The notes under the pieces: generated by a model | Database searches by the model: none | Told to the model about the DNA's origin: nothing | The model's input: only the letters and a program-made list of their open reading frames with translations | Translations under genes and position numbers: made by a program | Shown: positions 19,526 through 30,679 of the stretch, piece after piece | Layout of the letters: each line of letters starts with the position of its first letter | Numbering within the stretch: the stretch's first letter is position 1 | Source of the DNA: Stropharia rugosoannulata | Lineage: Eukaryota > Basidiomycota > Agaricomycetes > Agaricales > Strophariaceae | Direction: 5' to 3' | Assembly: GCA_028532985.1 (NCBI GenBank) | Contig: JANCIK010000010.1 | Location: 806,001-870,000 of the forward strand | Length of the DNA: 64,000 bases

Positions 19526-20793
19526 CAAATCATCGAGGACTGAAAATCCTGGTCGGCGTGCGGCTCCTCCGCTGCGCTGGAGTCCTGCACATCTGGCTCC
19601 CGCTGAAGTATCTTCGGCCCGCACCCCCGATTATACGTAGGTACCACTAGCTTCCGCTGAGTGTTTGGGTCCGTCAGCGTAAGTTCCACTGTGCCATCCC
19701 CGCGCGTCTTCACATTGCTTTCAGTGAGAATCTCAAACGGCTTCCCCAACAGAACCTTGTAAGCGGCCGCGCTGATAACGTGCACTTGTAGGTACACTGT
19801 CAGTCCGCTGAACACAAAAGGTACATTCCGCGCTAAGCCCTTAGTCGACTCGACTTGTTTGTTAGCGCTCTGCATCCTAATGGTAAAGTCAGGATCCCAG
19901 CTTAAGCCTAGTCGCTCCGCGGTATCTTGCGCCATAGACACTATTTGTGATCCGCTGTCAAGCAGAGTCTCTGCATGGCCTTTCCCATTAATCAGCGGAA
20001 ATACCGCCTTGAGATGGTGCGACTCTCGTGCCACAATTAATCCCTTGGGCTTTTCGCCTGGTTGTAGCGCCGAGATATACTGCTCATAGGGATCCTCCAT
20101 GATTATTGTGCCGGGTTGTAAGCCACTGCACTCCTCCGCGCAAGTGAGGAATGTCGCCGCTGGGAGCTCGTCCATTCGCATGAACTCTTCTTCTTCGTTC
20201 TCCTGTTTCAGCTGGGCGATGGCCTCGTCCATCTCCCACTCCTCTGCCTCATAATCCAGCTGCAAAACCCGCATGGTATTTACATCCAGCGGAACCTTGC
20301 GCGGTATGATGCGCTCAACAAACTTCCTCCTAAACCCCGCTGTAGAGATCCCCAATAATTGTCCTTGAGTGATCTCTATTTTCTGGCTCTCTAAACGCTT
20401 AAGGACTTCGTCCGCTTGCGCTTCATCCTCAATGGCTGCGCGCAACTTATACGCTGGCTTCTTCTTCTCTATTACTGGCATCGGCGCCTCTCTTACAGGC
20501 GGCCGACTCTTTTCTGGTACGCGCAGTGGAGGAACCATTACATATGGCACCTGCGCTGGCTTTTTATTCTCCCCAATTTTCTGCGCTGGCGCTGCGAAGC
20601 TTACTTTCTTTTTCTCCGCTCCGCTGGGCGCTTGTCTACTGATCTCTTCTATAAACTCTTCCTTGTCTCCGCTGTCGACCTCCTCGATAGTTGTCCTTGG
20701 TGTACTTCTTACTGGTAGCTTCTTATTTACGTCTTCCGGGTTCTTGGGTTTATCAGAGCCGCTACGCTGAACTCTGCCCGCGCTTCCCTTCAT
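19525..20793 (-). CDS. pro: Outer element protease ORF (ORF2), about 425 aa
   Basis: The first ATG is at 20,793, five bases after the Gag TGA, but the frame is open upstream of it and joins Gag through the slippery site at 20,805-20,811, so Gag-Pro is likely a frameshift product. The N-terminal half is low complexity and charged. The C-terminal half is a retropepsin-like domain with LLDSGSQI as active site (DSG intact), flap-like residues, and LLGKPF near the end, as in the related inner protein. ORF2 ends in TGA sharing bases with the ORF3 ATG. Splitting protease from both Gag and RT is unlike the inner element, where protease is fused to Gag. Confidence 0.85.
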   Translation of the reverse strand: MKGSAGRVQRSGSDKPKNPEDVNKKLPVRSTPRTTIEEVDSGDKEEFIEEISRQAPSGAEKKKVSFAAPAQKIGENKKPAQVPYVMVPPLRVPEKSRPPVREAPMPVIEKKKPAYKLRAAIEDEAQADEVLKRLESQKIEITQGQLLGISTAGFRRKFVERIIPRKVPLDVNTMRVLQLDYEAEEWEMDEAIAQLKQENEEEEFMRMDELPAATFLTCAEECSGLQPGTIIMEDPYEQYISALQPGEKPKGLIVARESHHLKAVFPLINGKGHAETLLDSGSQIVSMAQDTAERLGLSWDPDFTIRMQSANKQVESTKGLARNVPFVFSGLTVYLQVHVISAAAYKVLLGKPFEILTESNVKTRGDGTVELTLTDPNTQRKLVVPTYNRGCGPKILQREPDVQDSSAAEEPHADQDFQSSMI

Positions 20794-20798
20794 CAGAC

Positions 20799-22271
20799 TC
20801 AATCGAAACCCTGGCTCAGCGCTGCATCCCGCTCCGCTTTCATGGTCGCGATCAGCTGCTGCTGTTCCTCTATCACCTCCTCTGGCGTTTTGACCGCTGA
20901 GCGCTCCTTTAAGAACGCCTTCCGACTGTCCAGCTCCTGTTGTAGTGTTCGAATTTGCTCCTCATAAGTCTCATCGAGAGAGCTGGCTGGTTGGTAGACC
21001 TGGGCATACACCATACTCGGCGGAGTCCCCATGTACGCTGGGTGTACCGGCGCCATGTAGGTCTGCTGCGCTGGCGGCCCATTCTTCTTATGCCACTCAT
21101 CTACACGTTCTTTGATAGCGCGCGAAGGATCCCAAGGTAATGACGATCCATCTGGGAGTTGGAGCCTTCCAGCTTCCGTGATGATTATCTTCCCAGCGGA
21201 CAGATCCTGTTGTCTCACAATACACTCCGCTACGATGTGTCCCGTCTGTTTACAATAGAAGCACCTCGGTTCAGGTCGCTGTTGGTATTGAAACGGACGC
21301 GGCGGCGCTCCGCTGAAACCTGGTCCTCCCATTGGCATCATAGGTACCGCTGGCTGGACTGGCGCAGCTACAGGCGCTGCCCGTGACGACATTACATTGC
21401 GCAGAATATCTTCCAACTCCTTCTTATTGGTCTCCTTTGACTTCGACACCGTCTTTTCTACCAGCGACAACGTATCTTTAAACGACGCTACAAAACCCTT
21501 CAAGTCCTCAATTTCCCCGCGCAGCGTATGCACCTCCGCTGACTCGGTCTTGATAGCAGGCACAGGCATGAGCCCGTCCGCTGAGTCCCAACTCAAGCTG
21601 AGCGACGTGCTAGGATTCTTGGTGCGCGCCATCTGCTCTGCCATTTCCGCCACCTGTTTCAGCGGATACATGTCCTCAGTCCGCGCTTCCACCTGAATCC
21701 CTGCTGGCGCCATAAAGGGTATATTGCGTTCCTTTAGGTACTTGTCAAACGACGTTCTCGTAGTGTAGTCGATATCCAGCTTGTTAAACAACCTCTCCCT
21801 GAACCCCGCTGTGAGACTGTTGGTGAAGTAGGTCACCAGCGTATGATTGGCCAGCAAGGTAGGCGCCTTGGTCAACTTCGCTGCCTCCGCTAAGAATGCC
21901 CGCTTGAAGTCCAACAGCACCTGGAGGTCTTCCTCCGAGATGCGCTGGTTCTCCTTGCACAGCTTCTTTAGGCGCGCGATGGACCCTGTCTGAATACTGA
22001 TCACCTCAGGATATTCATTGAGGATCATCTTCTTCAGCTCAGCGTAACTCTTGGTGTCATAGCCTGGTAAATTCTTCCACTCCTCCGCTGTCTGCATGGG
22101 TACATATTTGATTACATATCCTCTCCTCTCATCATCCTCCGTCACCTCAGCGCGCTTGAACCAATCCTCTAAGTCCTCGAAGTAGCGTGGGAGTTCATCA
22201 CGCTCAGCGGAGGGGTCGAAGCTTGGTGCACCGCGCGCTCTGCGCACAGGCATAGACGTTTCCTTAGGCAT
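20799..22271 (-). CDS. gag: Outer element Gag
   Basis: The first ATG is at 22,271, but the same frame is open to 22,868 with about 200 codons of Ser/Glu-rich, coding-like sequence lacking ATG, so the start is uncertain. From the ATG: a capsid-like domain beginning with FEDLEDWFKRAEV, a coiled-coil-like stretch (LRGEIEDLKGFVASFKD), a Pro/Met-rich linker, one zinc knuckle (CFYCKQTGHIVAEC) near 21,264-21,223, and a C-terminal Glu/Gln-rich coiled coil. Gag stops with TGA at 20,801-20,799 just after the slippery heptamer. Confidence 0.88.
   Translation of the reverse strand: MPKETSMPVRRARGAPSFDPSAERDELPRYFEDLEDWFKRAEVTEDDERRGYVIKYVPMQTAEEWKNLPGYDTKSYAELKKMILNEYPEVISIQTGSIARLKKLCKENQRISEEDLQVLLDFKRAFLAEAAKLTKAPTLLANHTLVTYFTNSLTAGFRERLFNKLDIDYTTRTSFDKYLKERNIPFMAPAGIQVEARTEDMYPLKQVAEMAEQMARTKNPSTSLSLSWDSADGLMPVPAIKTESAEVHTLRGEIEDLKGFVASFKDTLSLVEKTVSKSKETNKKELEDILRNVMSSRAAPVAAPVQPAVPMMPMGGPGFSGAPPRPFQYQQRPEPRCFYCKQTGHIVAECIVRQQDLSAGKIIITEAGRLQLPDGSSLPWDPSRAIKERVDEWHKKNGPPAQQTYMAPVHPAYMGTPPSMVYAQVYQPASSLDETYEEQIRTLQQELDSRKAFLKERSAVKTPEEVIEEQQQLIATMKAERDAALSQGFD
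20805..20811 (-). promoter_or_regulatory. -1 ribosomal frameshift site, outer gag to protease
   Basis: On the minus strand, GGGTTTC sits in Gag register as G GGT TTC, followed by GAT and the Gag stop TGA. Slipping back one base gives CGA TTG AGT CTG ATG, which is the ORF2 frame. The heptamer obeys X XXY YYZ. Confidence 0.8.
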
Positions 22272-22912
22272 GGTGATAATTTCAGGGGGCGGTTCGTGTT
22301 CACTTGTGGAAAGGTCTGACAAGTCCCCTTCAAATATATCTCTGGCCACGCGCTCGGCCTCACTCTCACTATTATCTGTCGTCCGCTGAGCGGATCTCTT
22401 AGTAGTCTCGAATACTTCCGAAAACGGAGGAGGTGTGTCTTGAGTAGCTTGGCTATCTGATGAGCCAAATGGTGCAACTTCAAGCGTAATGTCTCCGTCC
22501 GCTGAGCGGTCGTCTGTTTCAATTCCAGAAGGTGGTCCCCAGAATCTGCTGGGCCCGTCCTCCCGCTCTGAGTCACTCTCTGTAAGCGCTCCTGGTACGC
22601 GCTGAGCAAGATCCTGCGTTTCTATCTGTAGCCACGCCTCTTCCCTTGCTTTCCTCTTCGCTTTTCTATCTCGAGTAGGTGTAATTACCAATGGTTCCAC
22701 AAGCTCAGCGTCTTTCTTGCTCCTAGTCGATCGCCCGCTTGGAGGCAATATACCAAATGATGGTCTAGCCTCCGCTGGTTCTGCTAGCGACGACGGTGCA
22801 GGAAATTTGCCTCGCTTGTTACTCGTCCCCGTTGTATTTGAAATTTTTGAAATGTTTTGTAATAGGCGCTAAGCCGTGGTCCCCGAAACACTATATGAGA
22901 TTTCTGAACCTA

Positions 22913-22931
22913 CCCCTCGCGGTGGGCTCCA
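22913..22931 (-). other. Primer binding site of outer element
   Basis: The minus strand reads TGGAGCCCACCGCGAGGGG, two bases from the LTR edge at 22,934. It is identical over 19 bases to the inner element's site at 8,858-8,876. The first ATG of Gag is more than 600 bp downstream. Confidence 0.75.
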
Positions 22932-22933
22932 GA

Positions 22934-24348
22934 TGAGAGGTCTGCCGCGGGGCTAGACTCAAATCACAAGAAACACAACACACACAACCCCAGCGGAGCG
23001 AGATCCTATCCCCTAGATCGAGCGACGCTCTTCAGCTAAACGGAATATAGATGTCTATGCTTTTCCTGGTCCTCTCCGCTGAGCAGACTGTGATGTTTTA
23101 AGAGTCTCGTAAGTTCAGTCCAGATGTCCGCTGTACAGTGCCTGCAAGTTCGTTTTTAAGGAGGGGTTTAATTCTAGAAGTCTCAGATTGATGTCTGGGC
23201 GACCTCCGCTGAGCGCAGGGTATCGATAGTAATGTATAGTTTTGATGGTGGCTCCGCGGGGCTTATTCCGCTGAGTGGGTTTGAGGTCCGGTGACCGATG
23301 CAGATGCTCACACAAGCTGGTATTCCCAATTGTGCCTCGCTCCGCTGACTATCCAAAGTCGTTCTGCTGGGACTGTCCAAAGTCCTATTCCGCTGAGGCT
23401 ATCCAGAACCTCGTTCACCCGGTGGTGCAGTCTCAATTCACAAAACACTACAGCGCGAGTTTTCGTACATGGTTGCACTGACTCCCCGCTGAGCTCTCCA
23501 AATGACCCGGTGGCCAGAAGCTATCCAAAACTTCTATGATTCACAATACACTTCACAGTAAAGACCCTAACAAAAGCTAAACACAGCCCGCTGATGGTCT
23601 GGGACGGAGCCCAACACACAGATCTAGTGGGTAGACAATTGCTTGATTTCCGTAGTTACAATTACAAGTTTATATATACGCGCGCTGTGTACTAATTTAG
23701 GTGGAGAGTAAATACTAGCAACGTCGGACCAAAGGTCCGCTGAGCGGATGTGCCTCCGCTGGGCGTTTTGATGACTACTCCGCTGAGCGCGACCTGACCT
23801 CGTTGTGTTGCCAGCCTCCGCTGAGAGACGCCATTAAACTCCGCTGAACGGTTCCTTCTTGGTTATTGAGATCTGGTTACCGCTGCCAAAGTTCCCCAGC
23901 GGAGCTCGTGCTATGTGCGTTGTTTATTCCTTCGGGCATCACACGCTCCAGCGCGCGTGCCACGGTCACCTGACGAGTGGACTTAGGCAAATTTCGCCTT
24001 CGTGATGTGTTCCGCTGAGTCCCTTTGAGACGCCGTCTACACACAGTCCTGCTCGTCGCCTTTGATACTTTCCGCTCAGCTGTACTCCTGCCTTCCGCTG
24101 GGACGACAGTAACCGTTATGTGCTCCGCTGACTGCTATTCCGGGTACTTCAGCTGTGTACTTATGGCCTGTACAGTCCACTGAACCCCACACAACCGCCC
24201 GCTGAGCACACGCGTGATGATTTGTGATGCACGCGCTGAGCGCTGAGACGGCTGACCAGGCTAGTCACCGCTCCGCTGTACCCCTGCACTCCAGCCCAAA
24301 CCGCCCGCTGTGGCCACTTACAGCCTTGGTGTAAACGCAGGCCTGTCA
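22934..24348 (-). repeat. 5' LTR of outer element (complete, 1,415 bp)
   Basis: The plus strand begins TGAGAGG and ends CCTGTCA, near-perfect inverted termini. The right part (23,458-24,348) matches the left LTR in the window. The minus strand reads TATATATAA at 23,678-23,670, a candidate TATA box for the gag-pol transcript. The LTR holds many CCGCTG motifs, several as CCGCTGAGC(G). The flank ACGTT (24,349-24,353) should be the target duplication; the partner copy is outside the window. Confidence 0.88.
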
Positions 24349-27256
24349 ACGTTAGGTGCACATCCTGCTTGTTATCCCGCTTCGCATGTCCTCCCCTTCA
24401 GATTACCTCATCTCCACATGACAGCTTCCATGTTTCATTCACTACGGAACCACCACACGCACATACGGGAGGTCGGACGAATGGGATGCGTTGGAGGAGA
24501 CAGAGGACACCAGGGACAACCTATGGGCTCGGTATCAAGACCAAAGCATGTTACAAGTCCCAGAATAACGTAAGTACGTGTATACTAACTATGATTCTCC
24601 GAATCGTACGCAGCCGCGAGCACAACTCAACTGACTCAACCGCAAAACCGAAACAGCATCCTTGAGAGACCGTGAAAGCGGGAGCAAGAAGCGAATGGCC
24701 TCCATGCTAATTTCATGGATAAAGTCGTGCTTGCGGTTCCCCAGGTTAGGGATCGTCGTGCTGTACTTCAGGAGGTAGTATAGGAGGCGGTATGCTCGCA
24801 AACATGGGCGAAACTTATGTAGTGGATGTATCCATGACCCGGGAGCAGAGGGGGAGGCGACTGGACTGCGCTCCGTCTACTCTATCGTCTTCCGTGTGTC
24901 GCTATCTGCAGTAGCAAAAATGGGACGATCATGAATCTGGGGTGGGTATATGCGCGCTTATTGCAGCAGCCCGCCTGTGTGTCCGAGCGCAAATTCAACG
25001 TGCCATGTCTACTATGCGGGTTAGTCGTCGTTACCTACTGGTTAGATCCAAAACCTATGCAGGGAAAGAGGTGGATTGATGGACAGGGAGCAGAGAAGAG
25101 GAGGACATGCAATTAATGGATTGTGCATCATCTGCTCCAAGGCTTTGCATTGTCTTTGACCAATCTTGCCCGTGCCTTTCTCTATGACAAGCAAGATAGA
25201 ATAGTTATGTGTCTTGCATTAATCATCCTGAGCAAAGGGAGGGAGGGCGCATACATAGACTTCCAGTATATGGCCGGACACATATAGACGGATCAGAATG
25301 GCTCGCCCCGTCTCCTGGCAAGCGGGGTGCTTGTCGAATCACAGTTCGCTTTGGCAAAGAAAGCTATGAATTTGTAATCTAGACTCCCCAGTTTCCAGAT
25401 CCAGTAACTAGTACATATATGCACCACTGAGTATGAATATGATGAGTGAGCGGGGATGCGCACGGTGGGGCCTGGTAGAGGTCCTGAGGGAGAGCTCTGG
25501 AGTCGACATGGTGATGCCCATCGGCGGTGGTAGGACACGGCCTTGGATCAGTGAGACTTGTTCCTCATGCTTACCATAGTGCTTGGAGACATCATATCTT
25601 GGGGAAGACACATGCAGACCCAAGTACCAGGAGAGGCGGAGTATTAAGCCAGACAGCCGCAAGGAACACGGGTTGAAGAAGAGTGCCACGCCTATTTTCA
25701 GGGAAGACAACGAGGGTCGAATTAACCATGCGACGTGCCTAATAGTCATTATACTACCGGGCCTGATAAATGAAAGAGACGCAGAGGAGAATGGGACGTA
25801 GGGGTGACGGCGGGCAGAATGAGTGCTGTAGTATGGCTGTGTCGTGTACTTTGCGCTGATTCATGCTCGATATCTCTTGAATAACCAAGTGTATTTATAT
25901 TTAGCAAGGACTTTTCTTTAGCTTCCGATAGCGCGACACGCCCGAGGCCTGATAATTTAGAGTGTGTGGATCCTCTTGGTTTTTGGTGACAATGGAGTGG
26001 AATAAGGAATAGTGCCGGCCGCAAATGCCGGGCCGTGCATTACCTTATCACGAGCACCGGCACGGGTGGGCTTCGGGATGTGCCGGATAGCCGGAACGTT
26101 CTCTCAACGTTGACTTGCGTTTCTGTTTTGACTTCACCCGCTACGACGAGGCGACAAAAACGCGGTTTGCGTCGATGCCAGGCGTAGGCCGCGCTACAGA
26201 GGCGGTGCTACAAACTTGACATGGCGCTCCGTCTCAGTTCTCCTATGATAATGTTCTACATGGAACATAAACCCTTGTTCGCAATCATTTTACTTATTAA
26301 TATTGGACGATCAAATATTGTGCCCAGGCGTCCAATGGGCGTTTATGAACATGTAAAGTTGGGCGGATGTTCTCATCCGGGCTTTGCAATTGATTTCGTT
26401 TCAAAAATAGTTATTTATACTCTACACTCTACTCAGTATTTATAGATCGTACAGTGACAGTGGGAATGGGAAGATCCATTCGATTAACGGTGTGCAGTGG
26501 TACCCAGTCTCACGGTTGAACGCAGTTCATTACAACCTCCTGCAGACAGCATCCACAGATATGCCAGTGTGGTGCATACCGAAACGTAGCCAAAAGTCTC
26601 AAAACCGAGTATCCAAGGTTATAGGGAAGCTTCCATTAGTCCTGTCTGCAAGCTCACAAGCTCGCTTCCGTCCCTAGGATGCCGTTCAAGGTCCGCCAAC
26701 CAAAACTATGTACGTTCTCGAAGCAACAAAAGCCACATCAACTACTTTGAAGAACCTGTTGAGCTTCATTCCTGTCCCAGCGCTGAGTCCAGTATTGGAA
26801 CTTGCTATCCGTATTGTCGAAGCATGCGAGGTAAGTCATATTTGTGCTGAAATGGGTCACGCTAATTTGAACGAAAAGGACGCAACTTCGATCAAAGAAG
26901 ATGTTGAAGAGCTTCGCAAGCGGGTTGTTTCCCTGAGCATTTTAATCGTCAACAACATTCCATCGGATCGCAATATCAGCAAAGAACTTCAAAGTAGAAT
27001 CGACAGTCTTGCATCGTGCGTTCAGTCTTATCCCTCCTGATTCACCTTAATTACCACGGTTTTCAATAGCATCCTGGAAGAAATCGAGAGCGCGTTGAAC
27101 GCTATCAAGCAGCAATGGAGATGGCTTCTGGTCATATTTCCGCAGCTGAACAAAGAGAGGGTCAATAAGTGTGTCAAGGATCTTGGTGTCGCACTTGAAG
27201 CATTTGATGTATGTCTTCTCCCTACTACACCGTCATAAATAACAATCCCTGTCCAG
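24349..27256 (+). repeat. Direct segmental duplication, copy 1 (partner 58,095-60,935)
   Basis: The sequence starting ACGTTAGGTGCAC matches 58,095 onward with few substitutions and some indels (one of about 100 bp near 26,280-26,340). It includes the upstream region and first three exons of the NLR gene. Between 24,349 and 26,700 I find no gene I can support. Frames near 24,931, 25,293 and 25,408 recur in copy 2, but the copies are too similar for that to mean selection. The outer retroelement sits exactly at its left edge. Confidence 0.85.
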
Positions 27257-29494
27257 ATGTCTCATAGGCTCCAAGTCGAGGGAATACTCGACAGCATTTT
27301 AAGAAGCACTAGCGACATACGCGAGGATATGAAAGAGATGAAGACAGAGTTCAAAAAACTGGCGGAGTCTCTACGACCCCATGCATCTCCGTACGCTGTT
27401 GGTCGACAGGACATGCCATCTTTACCCAAGATATTTTTTGGGCGTGACAACGATGTTTCCACCATTGTTAAACGTCTCTCAACCGATGACGGGTCGCATG
27501 TGTGTATTACTGCGTCCGGTGGAATGGGCAAAACACGGCTAGCGCTCGCTGTAATTCATGATCCTACCATATGTAACACCTTTGGGCGCTATCGATTCTG
27601 GGTTCCGTGTGTAACGGCAACAACGGCAGATGCGCTCCGCCGACTGCTATATATCCAGCTTTCCATTACAGCAGAAAACTTTGACAGCCTCGACATCCTC
27701 GTCACTGAGCTGAAGGCTACAGAGGATAAACGGCTTATCCTACTGGATAACTTCGAAACCCCTTGGCAGTCGAACGGAGAAGAAGATAAAATTAGTGATA
27801 TCCTTATCAAGATTGCCGACGTCCCCCATGTTACTCTCCTAGTCACGATGACCTCCGCATTTCCTCCCATGCAGGATATTGACTGGAAGCATCACCATCT
27901 CCGTCCGCTGGATGGCCTGGCTGCGCAAAAGGCTTTCTTGGCAGAGTGTCCGTCCTCGTCGTCAGATTTGGCAGGTGTCAACAAGCTCATAAGCGCCGTT
28001 GGGTATGTACCGTTGGCCATCAACCTAATGGCGCGCGCTGGACAGGGATCCCATTTGCCTACGGAATACCTTCTAGCGGACTGGAAATTGAGTGGAATCG
28101 GCATGCTAAGCGGCCTGGACGACCGGATTCGACGATCCATAGATCTCGTAAGCACTGAACACTCGGCACTCACCGTCCTGGCTATCCTGTCTATATTTCC
28201 ATTGGGGACTTCCATGAAAAATCTAAATTCATTATGGGCTACTGAAGTACGACCAATCTCTAGTGCTCTCAGCACTTTGCGTCGCACAGCGCTTGTAGAA
28301 TGCGACGATGGAGGGTCAGGCCACGTCTACATTATTCCGACTATTCAAGCATTCATGAGTCAGCACGGGCTCATATCAAAGGAGGTTCGAATACACGGTC
28401 GACGTACTTGTTATGAATTTGTCATCAAAAACAAATTCCACCTCGGTGATGAGCCTGATTACCGAGAAAGGGTGACAGCGCTTTCTGAGGAACACAACAA
28501 CATAGAGGTTCTTTTGTTGCAGGATGATGTCGAAGATGACCAGGAACGTCTGCGGCGCGCTGAGGCACTCGTAGCGTTTTGTTCCTATTTATGCGACATC
28601 AAACCGAGTATCATAATTGCCCAGGTGGCACTAGAAGCCGCGGAAGCTACCAAGAACCGTCGCTGCATAGCTGAAGCACACCAAGTTCTTGCGGATATGT
28701 ACGTCATAGCTAATCGGTTTGACACAACCTATCATCATTATGAGAAAGCCCATCAGCACTTCATTGATATAGAAGACTTTGCGAGGGCAGGCGAGTGCAC
28801 CTATGGCATGATGATTTCCTCCATGTTTTCGAGCGGTTCTTTAGCACCAGGACTGACAGTCAAATCACTCGCTGATCAAGCACAGGCCGAGCTATCCCAT
28901 GACCAGGGTGATGAATACAGTATGGCTCGTGGCATGCTAGTACGCGGATATTACCTTTGGTATACCAGCACAATGGACAATGCTCGGACAACATTAAGCA
29001 ACGCGCTGCGTTTGTTCAAGGTGTTGAAGTGCTCGGCCAGCACTGTTCACTGTCTCCAACTACTTGCTAGGACAGAAGCAATAAGCGGAAACTACAAACT
29101 CGCACTTGACCTATGTTGCGAAGCACTGGAAATTACAGAACGGCATGGTCTCAGCACTGGATCCACTGGCTTATCATTACGCCTACAGTCATCGTACTTG
29201 ATAGTCCTGGAGCGCTATGACGAGGCTGAAGATGCACTTCAAAAGTCCCTCAAATTTGCACAAATTGAAGGCTCATTCCTGAGCATTGCACAGGTTCTGG
29301 ATCAGCTTGCCTATATCTCTACCAAACGAGGGGATATAGACCAAGCAATTCAATTCTACACCGAGGCAAAGGTACATTTCAGCAAGGTGCAATCACAATC
29401 AAATGGAGAAGAGGAAAAGCAGAGATGTGAAAGGAATGTTCAAGCACTAGCTAGTGGTCGCCTTGATGATATTGAAGAGCACATGCTCTTTTAG
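26708..29494 (+). CDS. NLR-type protein: N-terminal helical domain, NB-ARC, TPR-like repeats
   Basis: Four exons, 26708-26830, 26879-27015, 27070-27208 and 27257-29494, join in frame to 878 residues. Introns are 48, 54 and 48 bp, and the first two exon lengths are preserved in the truncated paralogue. Residues 1 to about 150 are all-helical, resembling the four-helix (MLKL/HeLo-like) N-termini common in basidiomycete NLRs, which is a family-level inference. NB-ARC follows: P-loop GGMGKT at about 221-226, Walker B LILLDN near 293-298, a sensor-like TLLVTMTS near 326-333, and GYVPLAI in place of GLPL near 382-388. The C-terminal 400 residues look like TPR helices (AEAHQVLADMY, GDIDQAIQFYTEAK). 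In fungi such proteins act in non-self recognition or regulated cell death. No frame break is seen. Confidence 0.9.
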
Positions 29495-30600
29495 CTTTTT
29501 TTGTTCATGTATGCCATGTATCAATTAACCTCTTTTTATGCAACCAGTCATCGAAAATTGGCGGTTTACGTCATCCTGAAGCCATCACAAGTTGCTAGCT
29601 GAACTTTATACTATGACTTTCTGTTATTATCATTGTTGCATAACATTCAGAAAGCTTTCAGATGGAAAATTATGTGCACCATATAGAACCTGCCCGTGCT
29701 TCTACACATCTTTCAAGGCCGGTTGTTTGATCTCGTTGAATATACAATTATTGTGAAAATTAGGTCTACCATGTACCATGATTAGCTCAACAAGTGGCCA
29801 ACGCCGATGTACTACTCTACGGTAGTATAAAATGGTAGCGTGGGCAAGCGGCCTCTATGCGGATTTCTGCAACATGTTGCGCACTGCGCTCAGTTACAAG
29901 TATATATTAAAACTCACATTTCTTAAAACAAGTTATTCCCGAGCTGGATCTGCCTATACGCATATCCCATAATTTTTCCACTCGCCATACCTGGTCCGCA
30001 TCGTGCATGCAGAACAAGTTGCAAGAACCCTCTCCTCGAGCGCACCTTCTCGACTTTCGCAAAAGAACGTCTTGAAAACGTGTGGACGTTTCGGCAGTTA
30101 TATGTAGAATAGTGAACCACGTAGCACTCATGGGATGGATGCTGCCACAGAAGATAACCAGTAAGGGAAAACTGAGAGCGATCTGACCAGGGAGCATAAA
30201 CAGGACATACGTAAATAACAAAATGTACGACAAAGACGACAAGCGCGCAGGGACGATGCCACGGTGCAGACTGGTACTAGTGGGCGGGAGAGCACGGGAA
30301 GAAACAAACTTGTAATGCAGGAGTTCCGGGGTTGACACGGCAGTGTTCCCCAACGGGTGCAAGAGTTAGACGAAGACATACTCTAGACGCTGCGGTGGAA
30401 CCACAGGCGCAGATCCGGAAACGGCAGCATATAATAACAGCACTACTTGCGTGTGTACATAACGATTTCCACCCTCCCGTCACGCCCTGCGTTTCTGTCG
30501 CTCCTGCCTTGGCCTGCTGCACTCCCAGGTAAGTAAATCACAGCCTCGGGGCCCACCGTACGCCATTTCCCCCGTTCCCATTAGTAATGTTCGCTGTGTG
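29495..30600. other. Intergenic sequence after the NLR gene
   Basis: A+T-rich up to about 29,900, consistent with the 3' UTR and spacer. Short frames at 29,900-30,530 overlap each other on several frames without coding character. I see nothing I can name. Confidence 0.4.
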
Positions 30601-30679
30601 GGTTTATCACCAAATCAGTATACGCGCGGCTAGGGCTCAATGGAGGGGAGCCCGAGGTACAGGGGGACTAGACATCGGT

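Larger units (their letters stand above)
1..24348 (-). mobile_element. Giant Ty3-type LTR retrotransposon (outer element) carrying four antisense genes
   Basis: The element is defined by near-identical direct repeats at 1-891 and 23,458-24,348. Between them on the minus strand run a primer binding site, Gag, protease, RT, RNase H and integrase. The left LTR is truncated by the window start, with about 524 bp missing by comparison with the right LTR. Removing the nested 8.08-kb element and the 0.8-kb solo LTR leaves a native length of about 16 kb, long for a Ty3 element. The extra length is a block of about 6.6 kb with four plus-strand spliced genes between pol and the 3' LTR. The LTR copies differ at two adjacent positions (365-366 against 23,822-23,823) by my reading, so the insertion is recent. 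The RT active site is altered, see the pol entry. Confidence 0.93.

Noticed and set aside
1..24348. Heavy RIP (repeat-induced point mutation) of the retroelements
   Set aside because: ORFs are nearly intact and LTR pairs nearly identical; only a few CpG transitions are seen, far from RIP saturation.
24931..25801. Frames shared between the two segmental copies (near 24,931, 25,293, 25,408, 25,583)
   Set aside because: The copies are so similar that almost any frame is conserved. The frames overlap on both strands, and none shows intron signals or known domains.
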